This document shows, in pieces, positions 22,938 through 36,036 of a stretch of 64,000 nt of DNA. The stretch lies in assembly GCA_021307315.1 (NCBI GenBank), contig JAJSPD010000012.1, positions 372,001-436,000 of the forward strand. Direction: 5' to 3'. The notes under the pieces are model-generated. The model was not told the origin of the DNA. It worked only from the letters and a program-made list of their open reading frames with translations, and searched no databases. Both the position numbers and the translations under genes were made by a program. Source of the DNA: Bisporella sp. PMI_857 (taxonomy: Eukaryota; Ascomycota; Leotiomycetes; Helotiales; Helotiaceae). Numbering within the stretch: position 1 is the stretch's first letter; each line of letters starts with the position of its first letter.

Positions 22938-25900
22938 TTATTGTGGTGGGGTATTTGCAAGAGCAGGTGTATTACTGCCACTGCGAAGATTGCTTGTAGG
23001 TCGAGGGGATGGAGGAAGTGGCTGCGTTTGTGCTCTGTAGGCAGGTCTGTTCTTTAGAGCGGCGAGACGATTTTGTATCATGGAAATGACTATATAGATA
23101 TTAGCATGTCGTATAAGAAACGGAATGATGAGAGTCTATCATTACCTTTCTGGACGTCTTTTCTGTCTTCTGGCTTGATGCCATTGACAGATCCATCGTC
23201 ATCAGGTTTCATCTCCATGCTAAGGCTTGAGGCTCTTGGTCGTTGAGCTGGAACTTCTTCGTCATCCTCAAGAACAGCCTCTAGCATTCGGATTGCCGTG
23301 ATATATGAAATCTCGCAACCCGGCAGATCCGTGTTTGTAATTTCATTTATCGCGGCGGATTTACTCATTTCTAGCGCACGTTCCCACATTAACTTCTCAG
23401 CTGTGATACCAGAGCTTAATATTGCACCATCTGTGGAAGATGTGCCCGCAATCATAGAAGCACTTGAATGCCTGCTAGGATGACCAGGGTGATCTTCAGG
23501 CAATTTTTTCTGAGCCTCGATAAGCTTCAGACGGACGAACTCTGCTTTTTCCAGAACTTCATTAAAGCGGTTGCGAACCCACTGTACCGCACTGTTGATT
23601 CGATTTCCAGCGTTGACGGCAGAACTTGACTCGTTTCTTGGTACTTGACCCGCGTTTAGTACCTCTCCTCGACCACGTCGAATCCACCATGAGCCGGCAA
23701 TATCCATGGACTTTGCAAGTAATGACAGTGCCTTAACGTATAGAACAAGGGCTTCTTCGGAAATTGCAACAGTGGCTTCGATGGTTAGACCATCATCTTC
23801 ATTGCTGAAATCCCCAAACTTTTCAGGGCTAGGTCCACCTAAGCCATGGTCCATCGACGGCGCTAGAGGGATGAGCTGCTTATACTTGACTTCAGCAAAA
23901 CCATATACTACATCACTTCTGGTGGCTGATTCCTCAATGACATGGACAGTTCTTTGGTCCTCATCCATTGGTAGATTCGCCTTGCCGTCTGCGATCAAGC
24001 CGATTGCGGCAGGTGGGGCTGGATAAGCTGGAAATGCATTGTATACTTGAGGAGGAGAAACGCCCTTTCCAATGAAGGTTGGGGACCAGTTAACGCCAAG
24101 CATTCGGATTGTGGCACCCTGGATAGCCTTTGCAAGAGCTCCAGTTGTAGATGGACTCGTACCGTACGATCTGCCGTAGGAATTTTGACGCTGCGGTATC
24201 GAATCCTTACGTGGTCTTCCTTGTGCAATCTGAACAACACGTGAAGGTGATGGAGGTACAGCACCTGTGGCAGAGGTAGGAGAGCCCTGGGTAGTAGCTC
24301 TGCGAGCTATTTGACCTCTGGCAGATTGTTGAACTTGAGCCCTGGGTAACATGCCATTCATTTCATCTGCAAAAGCGTTGACCTCCACAGACTTTTTCTG
24401 AATAACGACATAGTCTCGCTCATCTCGAACATCTTGTTCTGCTTGTTCTGCAGCTTGTCTATCTTGATCAGCCTGCGAGATCCTGCGTTTCCGAGGGGCT
24501 TCGTCTGCCGAGGACTGACGTGAAGGCGCACGTCGTTGTTCTGTTATTGCCACAGGGTTGAAATTTCGTGGAGGGGGGCGATTAGATTGCAGGGTTTCGG
24601 TGGTCGGAGCAGTAGCAGATTGGATTGGCACTGGGCGTTGCGTACTACTCGGAATACGTGGGCTTTGGCTTGTTGAGGTATTGCGCGGCGATGTACCAAC
24701 AGGAGTTCTTGTGGCCTCTGCTAATTGTTGCTTTGGAGAAGCAGCGATTTGGCGATCACGGGGTGACGAAGAGTATGATATTCCGGTAACGGGCCGACCA
24801 TCTCTTTCAGCCGCAGGTTCATTCCTACGGTGGCTCGATGATTGACGGGTCATTAATGTGGAGCTGTCGGCGTCTGCAGCCTTTACCACTTGAATTTTGT
24901 CGTCTTCCACAGTATTAGGGATTGGCTCAACGATAACTGGATGGCTGAAGAGATCTTCAAATGGCAGGCGCTCCACTGACTTCTGCTTCAACAAGCTCCG
25001 TATCAACTCCTTTACTGATCGGCTCATCTCAACATCCTTTGGAAACTTGATCATATCTTCTGTTTGCTCTATTTTGCGCAGTAATTCAACGTGATTAATG
25101 GCTCTGAAAGGCGGTCTTCCACAGATCATCTCATATAGCACTGTGCCTAGTGACCACAGATCGGCCTTAGCATCGTACTTTTCATACCGCAGGATTTCCG
25201 GCGCCATATATAAGGGAGAGCCACAAAGGGTTTCAGCCAGCGAAGTGGCTGGGAGTGAGCGAGCGAATCCGAAATCGGCAAGCTTCAGCATTGGAAGTGA
25301 AGCAAGCCCTGCTGCAGGAATCAACGATACCTGGCTTGCACTCATGACTAGCGGCAGATCCTTGTGCTCTGCGAGGTATTTCGGGGATGGCAGTAGAAGC
25401 AAGTTCTGTGGTTTAACATCTCGATGGATTAGATTCTTCGCCCTGAGGAATTCCATCGCACTGACTAATTGCTTAAGAAAGTGTCGGACGACGACTTCGT
25501 TCAGACCACCCACCGCAGGGACGGGGTATTTTCGGACCATATCTTTCAGTGCTGGAACATCACCCAACTTGGTTTTCCTCCTGATGAACCACGAGAGATC
25601 CCCAAGCTCACAATATTCCATGACCAAGTGTATATGTGACGCTGACTCTCGGCAATCTATCAACGCAACGATATGGGGATGTTGTAGGCCACGCAGAATT
25701 TCTATTTCGCAATAGAGGTTATCTTTTAATTTCGAGTTTAGTTTGGACATATAGACGGATTTGATAGCTACGAGAGCGCCAGTCTTCTGCATCAGATTGA
25801 GTCAGCATTCATTACTCAAGACCAATGAAATGGCAATAAGAGATTCCTTGTAGTAATTGTAGAAGCACCTGCTAGTGATGCTGAGAGCTTGACTAGTAGC

Positions 25901-26061
25901 CAACATACCTTGTTTTTGCCTTTATACACCTCAGCAAAGCTTCCTTTGCCTATGTGCTCATCGATACTGAAGTTACCCACCGCTTTATCGCCGGTTCTTG
26001 ACGACTCGCCCGTCCTCGATCGTCGCGCGGACGATGAGGACGGTGGCGGTATTGCCGCCAT
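22938..26061 (-). CDS. ATG1: serine/threonine kinase ATG1 (autophagy initiation)
   Basis: Kinase that starts autophagy at the pre-autophagosomal site with Atg13 and Atg17. Three exons (25909-26061, 23146-25786, 22938-23089) give 981 residues. The kinase domain (about residues 29-330) has IGKGSFAEVYKG, the ATP-binding lysine of VAIK (residue 60), HRDVKPQNLLL, the DFGFARS activation start and GSPLYMAPEIL. A long Ser/Pro/Gln-rich linker follows, then the C-terminal Atg1/Ulk region (DEALVLYVKALSLLAKSMD-like, with helices to the end) that binds Atg13. The last exon is needed: without splicing the frame ends early in intron sequence, and with it the protein ends ANTPPQ. Length and domain order match fungal Atg1 proteins. 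The start is the only ATG of exon 1 before the kinase domain. Confidence 0.92.
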
Positions 26062-27149
26062 TTTGACCTATACCGGCCGAGTTTGTTGGCCGTATCCAAG
26101 ACCCCCTTTTTAATGTGTTTTCAGGTTACCAAGTAAGATGAGGATACAATGAGCCGGTGATTTCGTTCTGCATATACACTATTGTTGTGCGTACAAGCAG
26201 GCAGCTCGAGAGCTTCGACGAATCCTTGGGTGTTACGGTAGGTAACGGAAGCGAACGCGATGTTTGTTGGGAGTCTCCTGCAACAAGTTTATTCGCAGCT
26301 GGATTCTATTGATGTAGCCTGCCTAAACTCGAGACTAGCAGAGAAGGGACTCGTCTTTTTAGGATGGGGCTCTGTGAGGCGACTAGGTTCGGGGCAAGGC
26401 TCCAGGAAGCTGAAGGTCGAGGTGATGAGCTTAAACGAGAGGATCCCGGTGATGTCGAGCTCAAGTTAATGACTCGAGGTGGGGATAATGATCAAAATTG
26501 TGAATGTGGTAGAGATAGCCAAGTTAGGGTGTGTTGATGCTGGGCGGTATGGGGAAACTGGGGGGAGGAAGAAGAAGAATAAGTGAGCGAGCGAGTGAAT
26601 GATTCGAAGGTGCAATAGCAACTGAATGACTCTCTCGTGATTGATATGACACAAAGCGACTACGACCGTAGACTAGCCCGGAAAGGTCACAAAAACGGGG
26701 AAGCTGATAAGCGATAAGGAGCAGCGGCAGCCATCTCCAACCAGCCTGGGGCGCGGCCAGGAATAAAACCACTCAACTTGGTATCACAACACCATAATCA
26801 ATGATGGTTGCAAGGTACTCTACCTAGTCAGAGAATGGATGCACATTTCACTTGTGGCATTTCATTCGCAGCCCTAACTAATATGGCCCATCCGCATATT
26901 GGTATAGCTAGATCAAAGCTTGCACTAATCTTCAGTCACCTGCACGCTTACCTGAACCCCAAGCCACTCTAGCCATTTCCTCACCGTTAATTCATCTTAT
27001 GCGCAACTTGACTCTACTCTACCAGCAAAGCCGGATCTCCGTACTAGTAAGTTTCCAGTTCTAATATGCGATGCTCGAGTATTACTTGCGAAGGTTTCAT
27101 GAAAAGGCATAGTGACTTAGATAGTCACATATCAGAAAAGTAGGGTAGG
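26062..27149. other. intergenic upstream of ATG1
   Basis: Gene-free on inspection; contains the ATG1 promoter and leader. A purine-rich stretch with GAGCGAGCGAGTGAATGA lies near 26585. Confidence 0.5.
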
Positions 27150-27154
27150 GGTCA

Positions 27155-27658
27155 GGGGAAGGTGTCCATGTCATGCACAATTCCTTAAATGGCTGGCTTG
27201 GTCTTCCGATTCGAGGATTGTTGCATCTGAAGATCCAGAGGTTGTTCGCCGCTGTATCGACGTGGCAGACCACCTCTTATGCCAGAGACGGTATGTGACC
27301 ATAAAAGGATTGGACAATGGAATCACAAGGTGTCTAGATCAGGTGAGCCAGTGTCACGTGTAGTCTGGGTTCCCTTGAACATCATATTATTATCATAGGT
27401 CCAGATCTGCTGGCTTTGAATATACTTTACCTCCTTCGCCGATGTTTTTGTTTTTGTACCGTGATTCTTGCACGGTTTGCGACTTTCAAGGATGAATCAT
27501 TTCCTGGTGACTCGTTACCGAATGTTGATTTTGGAATCTGCCTGTTCAAGCCAAGATATGTGAATCTGCATCGGAAAGGAGCTTTGGAGCCTAGAAATGA
27601 AATTGCTTCGGTGGAAGATGCTATGAGTGGCTCCCAAGAACCAGATACCCCTCTTTGA
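27155..27658 (+). pseudogene. unresolved small gene or remnant
   Basis: From about 27170 to 27345 the plus strand reads convincingly as protein (FLKWLAWSSDSRIVASEDPE, then VVRRCIDVADHLLCQRRYVT, ending CLDQ) up to a GTGAGC donor. From about 27398 to 27658 another stretch reads well (FKDESFPGDSLPNVDFGICL, ending QEPDTPL and TGA) after a TTATCATAG acceptor. The obvious splice leaves these two in different frames, so either the junction is elsewhere or a frameshift has broken the gene. No ATG was fixed. A minus-strand frame at 27427-27837 overlaps and is a rival reading. I recognise no family. Confidence 0.35.
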
Positions 27659-28094
27659 GAACCATACAGCGATGTGGTGAATTTGGCTTCAGGAGAGATC
27701 ATCTCATAGATCGGCGATGTTCGGTAGTATGAAGGCCTAGAGAAACATATGGCCGATGCTATCCCTGAAACTGTTGGTGAATCATGCATAAGACATGAGA
27801 CATTTAATAAGAAACACCTGCGAGTGGCAAAAGCCAAATATGGAGCATCATGGACATGGTCTGTAAAATTTCTGTTAGGCTGTAGACTCTAATATCTGTT
27901 CTGTATCTTTTGTATCTGTATCTATCATCTAAAACTAGATATCCAACCCAATAACATGGAGTAGCCTTTCGGGTATTTACGTCGTTTCATCGCGTCGGTA
28001 ACTCAAGCCAGTGGCCACTCGCTTTTGCCTGCCATGAGATACCTTGCCCTAAATATAACTCAACATGCAAAACTCACCATACCAATTCAACTGC
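27659..28094. other. intergenic before ornithine aminotransferase 3' end
   Basis: Nothing recognised; contains the 3' flank of the ornithine aminotransferase gene. Confidence 0.5.
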
Positions 28095-29573
28095 TCAGTT
28101 ATCAACCCTGATATGAACATTTTTCTCATCTGCTGGAATAACTTTGTCCTCCTCTTCGCCCTTGAGATTCGGCAGCTCGGCGATGGCGGACTCGATGATC
28201 TTTAGGGCTTGGTGAATCTCCTCCTCGCTAATGACAAGTGGAGGTGCTAATCGAATGATGTTCTCATGAGTCGGCTTAGCCAATAAACCCTTGCTCTTTA
28301 GCAGCATACACAGGTCCCAGGCAGAGTGTCCTCCAGTCTGACTCTCGTCGATGACAATTGCATTTAGAAGCCCCTTCCCTCGAACAAGCTGGATCATAGG
28401 GGCTTTCAAGTCATTGAGACCTTTTCGTAAAATTTGACCGAGGTGCTCCGCTCGTTCGGTCAACTTCTCTTCCTCCATGATCTCTAAGGCTCTGATCGAG
28501 ACTGCGCATCCAAGAGGATTACCACCGTACGTAGAACCATGAGTGCCAGGCTCGATAGTAAGCATGATCTCCTTAGAGCTCAAAACACAGGAGACGGGAT
28601 ACAATCCACCTGAGATAGCCTTGCCCAATGTCACCATATCTGGCTTGATATTTGACCATTGAGAGCAGAGCATGCGACCAGTTCGTCCAATACCAGTCTG
28701 AATCTCATCACAGATCAACAGCACATTGTGCTTTTTACATAATTCGTGGACCTTGGTGAGATAGTCGTCGTCTGGAACAACAACACCAGCTTCACCTTGA
28801 ATTGGCTCAACAATAAATGCTGCAGTTTCTTTACCATGCAGTTCCAATACTGCCTCAAGATCAGAGACACTGCCGAAATTGATCTTCTTGTTTGTGGTAG
28901 GGCAAATTGCGCCAACGCCAGGAACATATGGGCCGTAGTTGTCACGCGATTCAGGGTCGACCGACATCGAGATTGCAGTCATCTGTGCCACAACGTTTTA
29001 GTAAAAATCGTCTAAGTTGAGAAAAGAACATACCGTGCGGCCATGAAAGTTTTCGGCAGCGGCAAAGACCAATGCCTTTCCTTGTGGCACTTTCTTGACC
29101 TTGTATGCCCATTTCCTGGCAATCTTAATCGCCGTCTCGACCGCCTCTGCACCAGTGTTCATGGGCAGAACCATATCATACCCAAAAACCTCCTTGACCT
29201 TCTCTGCCCATTTTGGGAATACATCGTTATGGAATGCTCGGGAGGAGAGAGTAAGTCGTTGCGCTTGTTCAGTCAAAGCCTTGACAAGCTCAGGATGGCA
29301 ATGTCCTTGGTTGACTGCACTATATGCTGACAGAAAGTCGATATAATGCCTGCCCTCTGGATCCCAGACGCTGCAGCCCTGCGCGCGGGCAAAGACTATG
29401 GGAAGAGGATGGTAATTGTGTGCTGCGTATTTGTGTTCCGCTTCAATTGCTCCGGCGGTAGAGGTTGAGTGGTATTTTGAGGTCGCCAGAACTTCCGCCG
29501 GTTGAAATGTTGGAGCAGTTGGCTTGAGCGCACTGCTAGCAGAATCGTCTGTTCCATTTGCGTGAGGTGCCAT
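28095..29573 (-). CDS. CAR2: ornithine aminotransferase
   Basis: Converts L-ornithine and 2-oxoglutarate to glutamate-5-semialdehyde and glutamate in arginine breakdown; PLP-dependent, cytosolic in fungi. Two exons (29034-29573 and 28095-28982) join at HGRT/MTAIS across a 51-nt intron and give 475 residues. Class III aminotransferase marks are all present: [31 protein letters not shown], the PLP-ring aspartate in [15 protein letters not shown] and the Schiff-base lysine of TLGKAISGG (residue 301), then [14 protein letters not shown]. No mitochondrial leader is visible. The extended C-terminal end ([20 protein letters not shown]) is longer than in some relatives. The start is the first ATG, in MAPHANG. 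Confidence 0.95.
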
Positions 29574-30423
29574 GATTATATGTCTGAGCTAAGTAGGGGT
29601 TCTATTGTAATAATTTCTAAATATGTGTAGTGGGGGTTATCTTTGTTCGGGGATATGTGATAAAATAAAGTGCGGAATTCACCTACTCGGTGGGGGAAGG
29701 GAAACCTTTCTATAAAGGAAAAAAACCCCCCTAACAAAACCTTTCCATTAGGACTAGTCCTCTAAGTGCAGGTAGATGCGGCTATCCTCGCATGACTTTG
29801 GGGTTGACTAAAGGATTCCGAAGTCGTTATTTTCTCACGTTCAAACTTGCCTATAGGGTTGAAAACGCGTTTGGAACTGCGCATAGGGGAATTCTGCCAA
29901 GCCAGGCCTGGCGATAGCGGGGAGATTCGGTCAGGGATGAATCAGAAACCACACCATCATGAAGCCTATCAAGCGGTGGCTTTTCTGACCGGTTGGTCGT
30001 CGACATTCACGGAGCCATGATTGGTTGGTTTGGATCAAGTAAAACGTAAAGTTTCTGGTGAGCGCTGGAATCTGCTTGGAGAGGACAACCTTTTGAAAAA
30101 GCGAGGTCATATGATGGGGAAAAAAAGCGTATGGAAAGACGACAGCTTTAACAGCATAAACAAGAAATTGATTGAGCAAACATTAGCATTATAATAGGCG
30201 AAGACACACTGAAATTCCGTAGAAGAACACAATGGCTGCTACAGCAGCAGGGGCATGTGTTCTCCAGTAACCCCAAGTGCAGGTGGGCACGAAGGTGGAC
30301 GTATCAAATTTCGGCTAACACCTGGACGCTGGGCAGAGCAGAGCCTCCTTGTTTAATGGAACACGTTGATACAAATTTGGAGATTTTCCGTTTTGGGATT
30401 GAATTGCTCACGATTTCCATGAT
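29574..30423. other. divergent promoter region
   Basis: Lies between the start of ornithine aminotransferase (minus) and the start of the GPI mannosyltransferase (plus), so it should hold both promoters. A short hairpin-like CCTTTCTATAAAGG sits near 29705-29718. No gene seen. Confidence 0.5.
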
Positions 30424-32536
30424 ATGACGTCTAGAAAGGGGGCATCGCCCTCCAAAAAGCTCGAAGAAAGCCATCGTGGCCAGATATTTCCTCCTGCCCA
30501 AGACAACAACCTCCATCCCCTGGTGAACGAGCAGAGAGCGCGAGATATTTGGAACTTGATCCTTATGGTGCGCCTGATAAACTCGCTCTGTGTCAAAACA
30601 TTCTTTCAGCCAGATGAGTATTTCCAGTCTCTGGAGCCAGCATGGCAGCTGGCATTTGGATCAGATAGTGGAGCTTGGATCACGTGGGTAAGTATCAACT
30701 TCCTGAAAATTCCTGAAAGTCGGCCAAACAAATGGCTAATGATATTATAGGAATGGAAACATCAGCTGCGTTCATCGCTACATCCAGCATTGCTTGCTGC
30801 TCTTTACTATGTTGTGGACAAGCCCATGGAATTCTTGGGATTCTTTCCACAATTTCGCGCTATGATCTTAGGAGTATTGCCCAATGTAGCACAAGCTTTC
30901 ATCGCCGCCACTGGAGATTACTACACATGGAAGTTCTCAGAAAAGATTTACGGCTTAGGAAGCCATACTGGATGGATCACAGTGCGTTTCGATAGACATT
31001 CTTTTCATGCCATTCTTTGTTAACGAACGATAGCTGTTGATTACGCTCTTCTCACCATGGCAATGGTTCATCTCAACTAGAACTTTTTCAAATTGCCTGG
31101 AAACTACATTGACTGTTACAGCGCTGTATTTCTGGCCATGGGCGATGGCTCTAGATCCTGTGCCACCAGAGACCCCGAAACAGGCGGATAACAATTTAGA
31201 AACACCTGTCCCTGCCAAAGAGTTTACCCTGCCAAGTATTTTTGAAGCTCCTGGGTCTTTGAGAGAGTATGTTCTGCATCCTGTTCTGCATCCTATGCTT
31301 ATACTTCTTCTTAGCCTTCGTATCTCCCTATTCCTTGCCATCACAGCATGCATTCTCCGTCCAACTAACACCATGATATGGCTATGTGTCCTCACGTTAT
31401 CCGTTACCGGCTTCTTCTCTTCCACTCCCCGCATATCGATCAATGACTTCGTGGTCTTCCTCCGGGAAGGAGTTCTCTGCGGGCTTTCTGTCCTTGTGCT
31501 GTCCATACTCTCAGACCGCCTCTACTTCGGCTTCTGGACCTTCCCACCCTACCAATTTCTAACCTTTAACATAACCCTCGACCTTGCCGTCTTCTATGGT
31601 CGTAATGACTGGCACTACTACCTCTCCCAGGGTTTGCCTCTTCTTCTCACCACTTACCTGCCCTTCACACTCGCCGGGCTGTATAAAGTCATATCCCTGT
31701 CCGGATCCGGGATCGAATTGCTGTTGACAACTATCATCTTCCAGATGATCGCTTCTCTCTCCCTAATCTCCCATAAAGAAGTTCGCTTTATTTATCCGCT
31801 ACTGCCACTACTGCATATTCTGACCGCACCCACAATATTCAAATTCTTCTACACAACTACCACAAAAGTCACACACCCGCCCCCATTCCCCTCCAGCCCC
31901 AAATTAGAGACCATCACCATTTTCCGGCGCAAATCCATCCTCTTACTTCTCCTCCTCACCAACCTCTTTATTGCTTACTACACAACACGCGTCCACCAAT
32001 CCGGCGTGCTCTCCGTCCTCCCCTACCTGCGTAATGAATATGAGTCACTCGCCCTCGATAACCGCGGCGTCTTGCTCTCCTCCCCTTCTGCTGGAGAATA
32101 CGAAGGTGGGCTCAAGATCAGCAACTACGATGAATCCGAAACGTTCGTCGGGTTCCTGATGCCCTGCCACTCCACGCCCTGGCGTTCGCAACTCTTCTAT
32201 CCCGGCCTTAAGGCCTGGGCTCTGACGTGCGAGCCGCCCATCGACGTCCCAAAAAGTGAGCGGGCGGCATATAGGGATGAGGCGGATCGGTTTTATGATG
32301 ATCCGATCAGGTTTCTCAAGGAGGAGGTCAACACGAAGGAAAGACCGTGGCCGCGATATATCGCTGGCTTTGAAGGCATCGAGGGCATACTGAAGGAGTA
32401 TTATGAGCAGGAGATGAAGGGCTTTGTGGTTAAGGAGAAGTGGAGGGTCAAGAACAGTGATTGGCATGACGATGAGAGGAGGCAGGGGGATGTGGTTGTT
32501 TGGGAGTTCGTGGATGGCAGTCGGGTAATTGGATAG
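30424..32536 (+). CDS. GPI10: GPI mannosyltransferase 3 (PIG-B/Gpi10, GT22)
   Basis: Adds the third mannose to the glycosylphosphatidylinositol precursor in the ER membrane. Exons 30424-30687, 30751-30981 and 31034-32536 give 665 residues. The GT22 signature [20 protein letters not shown] lies in exon 1 close to the first lumenal loop. Exon 3 has [18 protein letters not shown], the [15 protein letters not shown] stretch, [14 protein letters not shown] and [13 protein letters not shown], the latter typical of GT22 mannosyltransferases, among about ten hydrophobic segments. The soluble C-terminal part includes [15 protein letters not shown], which I recall from Gpi10 proteins. All exon joins keep frame. 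The start is the first ATG of the frame; [15 protein letters not shown] is a plausible cytosolic N terminus. It lies head-to-head with ornithine aminotransferase, without a functional link. Confidence 0.9.
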
Positions 32537-32832
32537 AGTTACCAGATCCCCTCATAGCCGGATCTCTCGTTAAGTCCTGTATGATAGAAGATCTGTAACA
32601 TAATTTGAACATGTCTAATACATGCACCTTTATCTTGATTCTAAGAACCGTTGATGATCCAACTATAATCGAGACTAGGTGTATCATTTTGGCTGTAGAA
32701 GTATAGGTTCTATTTACGGGAGCTCTAAAGTGGCTTCAAGTCATTAGAAGTTCATGACCGTTTTGACTTTCTAATCTGTATAAAATTATATTTTTGTCAT
32801 GCGCAGAATCTTGCACTTATATCCATCTAGAT

Positions 32833-34807
32833 TTACAAAAGGTATCTGTAATCTGGGTTCATGTCCTATATTTCACGTCAGTCACGTTATTGCCAAAATC
32901 TAGTGAGAAAACCTACCCCTAACTCGGTCTTCTCATACTCGGTTAATCCCACGTTCCGAGGCGCCCTCTCCCTGTTCCTATTTGCAAAGAACACCGCTGC
33001 GCCATACGCACAACAGCTCACAGCACTCAAACACAGAAATGCAAGACATATGCTATACCCCTTCTTATAATATGGGGCATCGGTCTGCAAGAAAGCATAT
33101 GTCGCGATGATCCCACCAATATTGCCGAATCCGACCTGCCACGCTGAACCAACAGCACGACGGTGATGCCCACCGAGATTCATGTTGAACCAGCAGACGA
33201 TGACTGGCATCGCGGAGTATGCGCCCATGGCAACCAGGAAAAGAGCCGCGTATTGCACATCCGTGTTGTCGTGGACTCTGATCAAGATGCCGAAGCCAGT
33301 AATGGCGATGGAGATGGGAATGATGGTGAAGAGGAAGCGGTGCTTGGCGAAGTCTGAGCAGAATGCGATGACCATGGCAAACCCAAAAGCAGCAGCCCAC
33401 GGAGGCACGCTGTGAAGCTGCGTCTGAATTGGGGAATATCCATAGGTCGCGAGAATGGTCGGCGCGAAAAAAGCGTATCCATAGGCTGGAACGATCATGC
33501 CGAAGTACATAAAGCCGCCGAGGATGATTTTGTAATCCTTGAATACACGCCCAACGTCTCGGAGCGTGATTTTGCGCTCCTTGGCTGAGTTCCCTTGATC
33601 GACACGAAGACGGGCTTTCACGTAGTCGCGCTCTTCCGGTGTGAGCCAATTTGCATCTTCTGGGAAGGAGGGTATGACGAAGAAGAAAATGATAGCAATG
33701 ACGCAGGTGAGGAGACCTTCGAGTATGAAGATCCAGCGCCAACCAGAGTAGCCATTCACGCCGTTAGATGTTGTGGTCTTGCCCATCTTTCCAATTGCAG
33801 CAGCGAGGAGACCACCAAAGGCTCCGGCTAGGGTGGTACTGCTGAAAAAGAAGGAGTAACGGCGCTGCGCTTCTTCTCTTTTATACCACATTCCTATAAG
33901 ATAGAAGCAGCCAGGGAACATGCCAGATTCGAACACTCCTAGAAGGAAACGGGTGGTAAGAAGCCCTCCATAGCTTTGAACAAACCCTTGACACACTATT
34001 GATTTTGGTTAGTATTGCGTTCTCTAATATATGGGAGTGGTTGATATGCCGAGAGTTTCGAGCTCTCCGGCTAAGAAATAAAAGGCCGATCTTTGCACCA
34101 GCTGATAACACTTAATCCCTTCATCGCAGTCGATATTTTAAAGCCGAATATTTTTTTATTAAGGTACAAAGTTTATGAACTTGTCTCACAATTGATGAAA
34201 CATTGAAAAGAATACAATAAAGTGAAAAAGCGATAATCGCGTAAAAACATCCGTCCTCTATTCTCAGCCAGACAGACGAAGGTTAGTCCAGTGAAATAGT
34301 ACTTACTACAAATGAGCCCAAACGAGAACATGCAAAATGAGAGCCAAATACGAGGGCTTAGCTCCTTTAACAGAATGTTCGAAGGGATTTCCATAACTAT
34401 GTAAGGAACGAAGAACATCGTAAGGGCAGTATTATACTCTACACTTTTAAGGTTGAGATCCTTAGCTAATCCGAAAGAGCGAGCATTGCCGATGTTTACA
34501 CGGTCGAGGAAGGCCAAGAGGTAGAGTATACAGAGAAACGGAATTACGCGAAGATCAATCTTCATCATGAGTCTTCTCTCTGTTGTATGTGGTGGACATA
34601 CAGCTGCAACAGAAGGGTCATCGTATTCGGTGGCTTCGGTGTTTGAAGGAATTGCAGGATCGTAGGCGTTGCTGCTTTTAACCCCTTTCTCATTGTCTAT
34701 TGAGATGTTTGGAGAAGCAGCCTCCTCTGCTAAAGTCAGCTTCTATTTGGTCCTTGAAGAAGTTTGTGTGCCGACTCACTCTTTTTTGAACCAAGGCTAA
34801 AAAACAT
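32833..34807 (-). CDS. MFS transporter, Dal5/allantoate-permease type
   Basis: Predicted plasma-membrane importer of small organic anions. Four exons (34780-34807, 34307-34729, 32917-33995, 32833-32865) give 520 residues. The first exon codes only MFFSLGSKK and the last only DMNPDYRYLL, a C-terminal end typical of this family, which supports the join. Twelve membrane segments are implied; marks of the anion:cation symporter family are FLDRVNIGNAR in TM1, MCQGFVQSYGGLLTTRFLLG with GVFESGMFPG, WYKREEAQRRYSFFFSS and CWFNMNLGGHHRRAVGSAWQ. Substrates in the family include allantoate, nicotinate, biotin precursors, pantothenate and dipeptides; none can be chosen here. The N-terminal cytosolic region is acidic and long (about 70 residues). 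Confidence 0.88.
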
Positions 34808-35808
34808 TTTGTTGAAGGTTCCGTGGGCAGTCCCAAAGCAGAGGTAAAAAGATCTTGGCTCCAAAACCCGAGCTATATAGCTGTTTGTCAGCTTGCCACA
34901 AGAACGCTATACGAGAAAATGTATTGGTAACGAAGAGGCGAGTTAGACGGCCAACAGAAAGTACTTATGCAGTTATGTAAGCTTCGCGATGGTCGGTTAT
35001 TAGCATACAAAATGCAGCTCAGTGGTCAATGTGACCCTTACATATCCCCCCAGTTATTACCATAGCGGGTTAAAGCCATTTCCACTGAGTGAAATATCTG
35101 ACTCCGAAAACGCTCCCATTGTGTGCTCATTTTTGCAGATCTAAAAAAAATAAATGGCTCCGGCTCCCTTCTCCACAACAAATGGTGGCGTACTGGGCTC
35201 CCGTTCCCAAGCCAAGCCTCTTGAATCATAATGGATTTCTCAATGGAAAATGGGATGGGGCCTCGGTGGCCCGGAAAAAGAATCTGACATGTTATTGGAC
35301 GAGTTAGATAGGTGGTGGAGACGGGGCAGAGTTTTGCTTAACCCGGCCTGATGTGACTTCGTTGTCTCGTTGGTCAATTTTGAAATGCGGGGTTGAGATA
35401 CCTTGGCATTTTTATAACCTCACTGTCATACACTGACTAGTCCCAATGCTACTCTACGGTGCCTACTGCTAACAGCGTCTGAGAACAGTACGTTGAGCTA
35501 TCGGTTTTCTCTGTTTCTAACAACATATATATGGCTCGCCAAAGGATATTTGACCGAACAAGAACCGGTGTACGAAGGGAAATTCCTATTTTAATGGTGT
35601 TTAATGGTGCGCCGTAGATGTATTCAACGGTTTGGAGCAGCATGGTGGCAAGAACTCCCAAGTTTTGTTAAACCGAAGGTTTCAATCCTTGTAAACTTTG
35701 GTTGAATTTGTTGCTTAGTGGTAACGAATCTCTCTTTAGATGGTTTCTGACATTGCCAGCATATTGATGGATCCTGCATTACCAAATGGCTTTCTTTCTA
35801 ATGATATA
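34808..35808. other. intergenic upstream of transporter
   Basis: Transporter promoter region and AT-rich sequence; no gene recognised. Confidence 0.5.
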
Positions 35809-35832
35809 ATAAAGTGATATTCCAATTCTCTG
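35809..35832 (+). repeat. left terminal inverted repeat
   Basis: 24 nt, perfectly complementary to 36037-36060. Confidence 0.85.
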
Positions 35833-36036
35833 TTTTTTTGGGGGTTTTTTTTCAGAGGGTCGTGAAAAAGCGCATGTTTGAAAAACGCTACTTTCAGCTG
35901 CTGACAGCCCCTAAAACCCCTGAAGCTACAGACGTTGCAGGCCTAAACAAGCCTTTGATTTTTCAACTGAACGTAAAAAACTCATAAAATATGTGCTTTT
36001 AAATGAGACATTCTGGGGACCCCCCGAAAAAAAAAG

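Noticed and set aside
24047..25715. Long plus-strand frames opposite ATG1
   Set aside because: Antisense shadows of the kinase coding sequence; no introns, start context or family resemblance.
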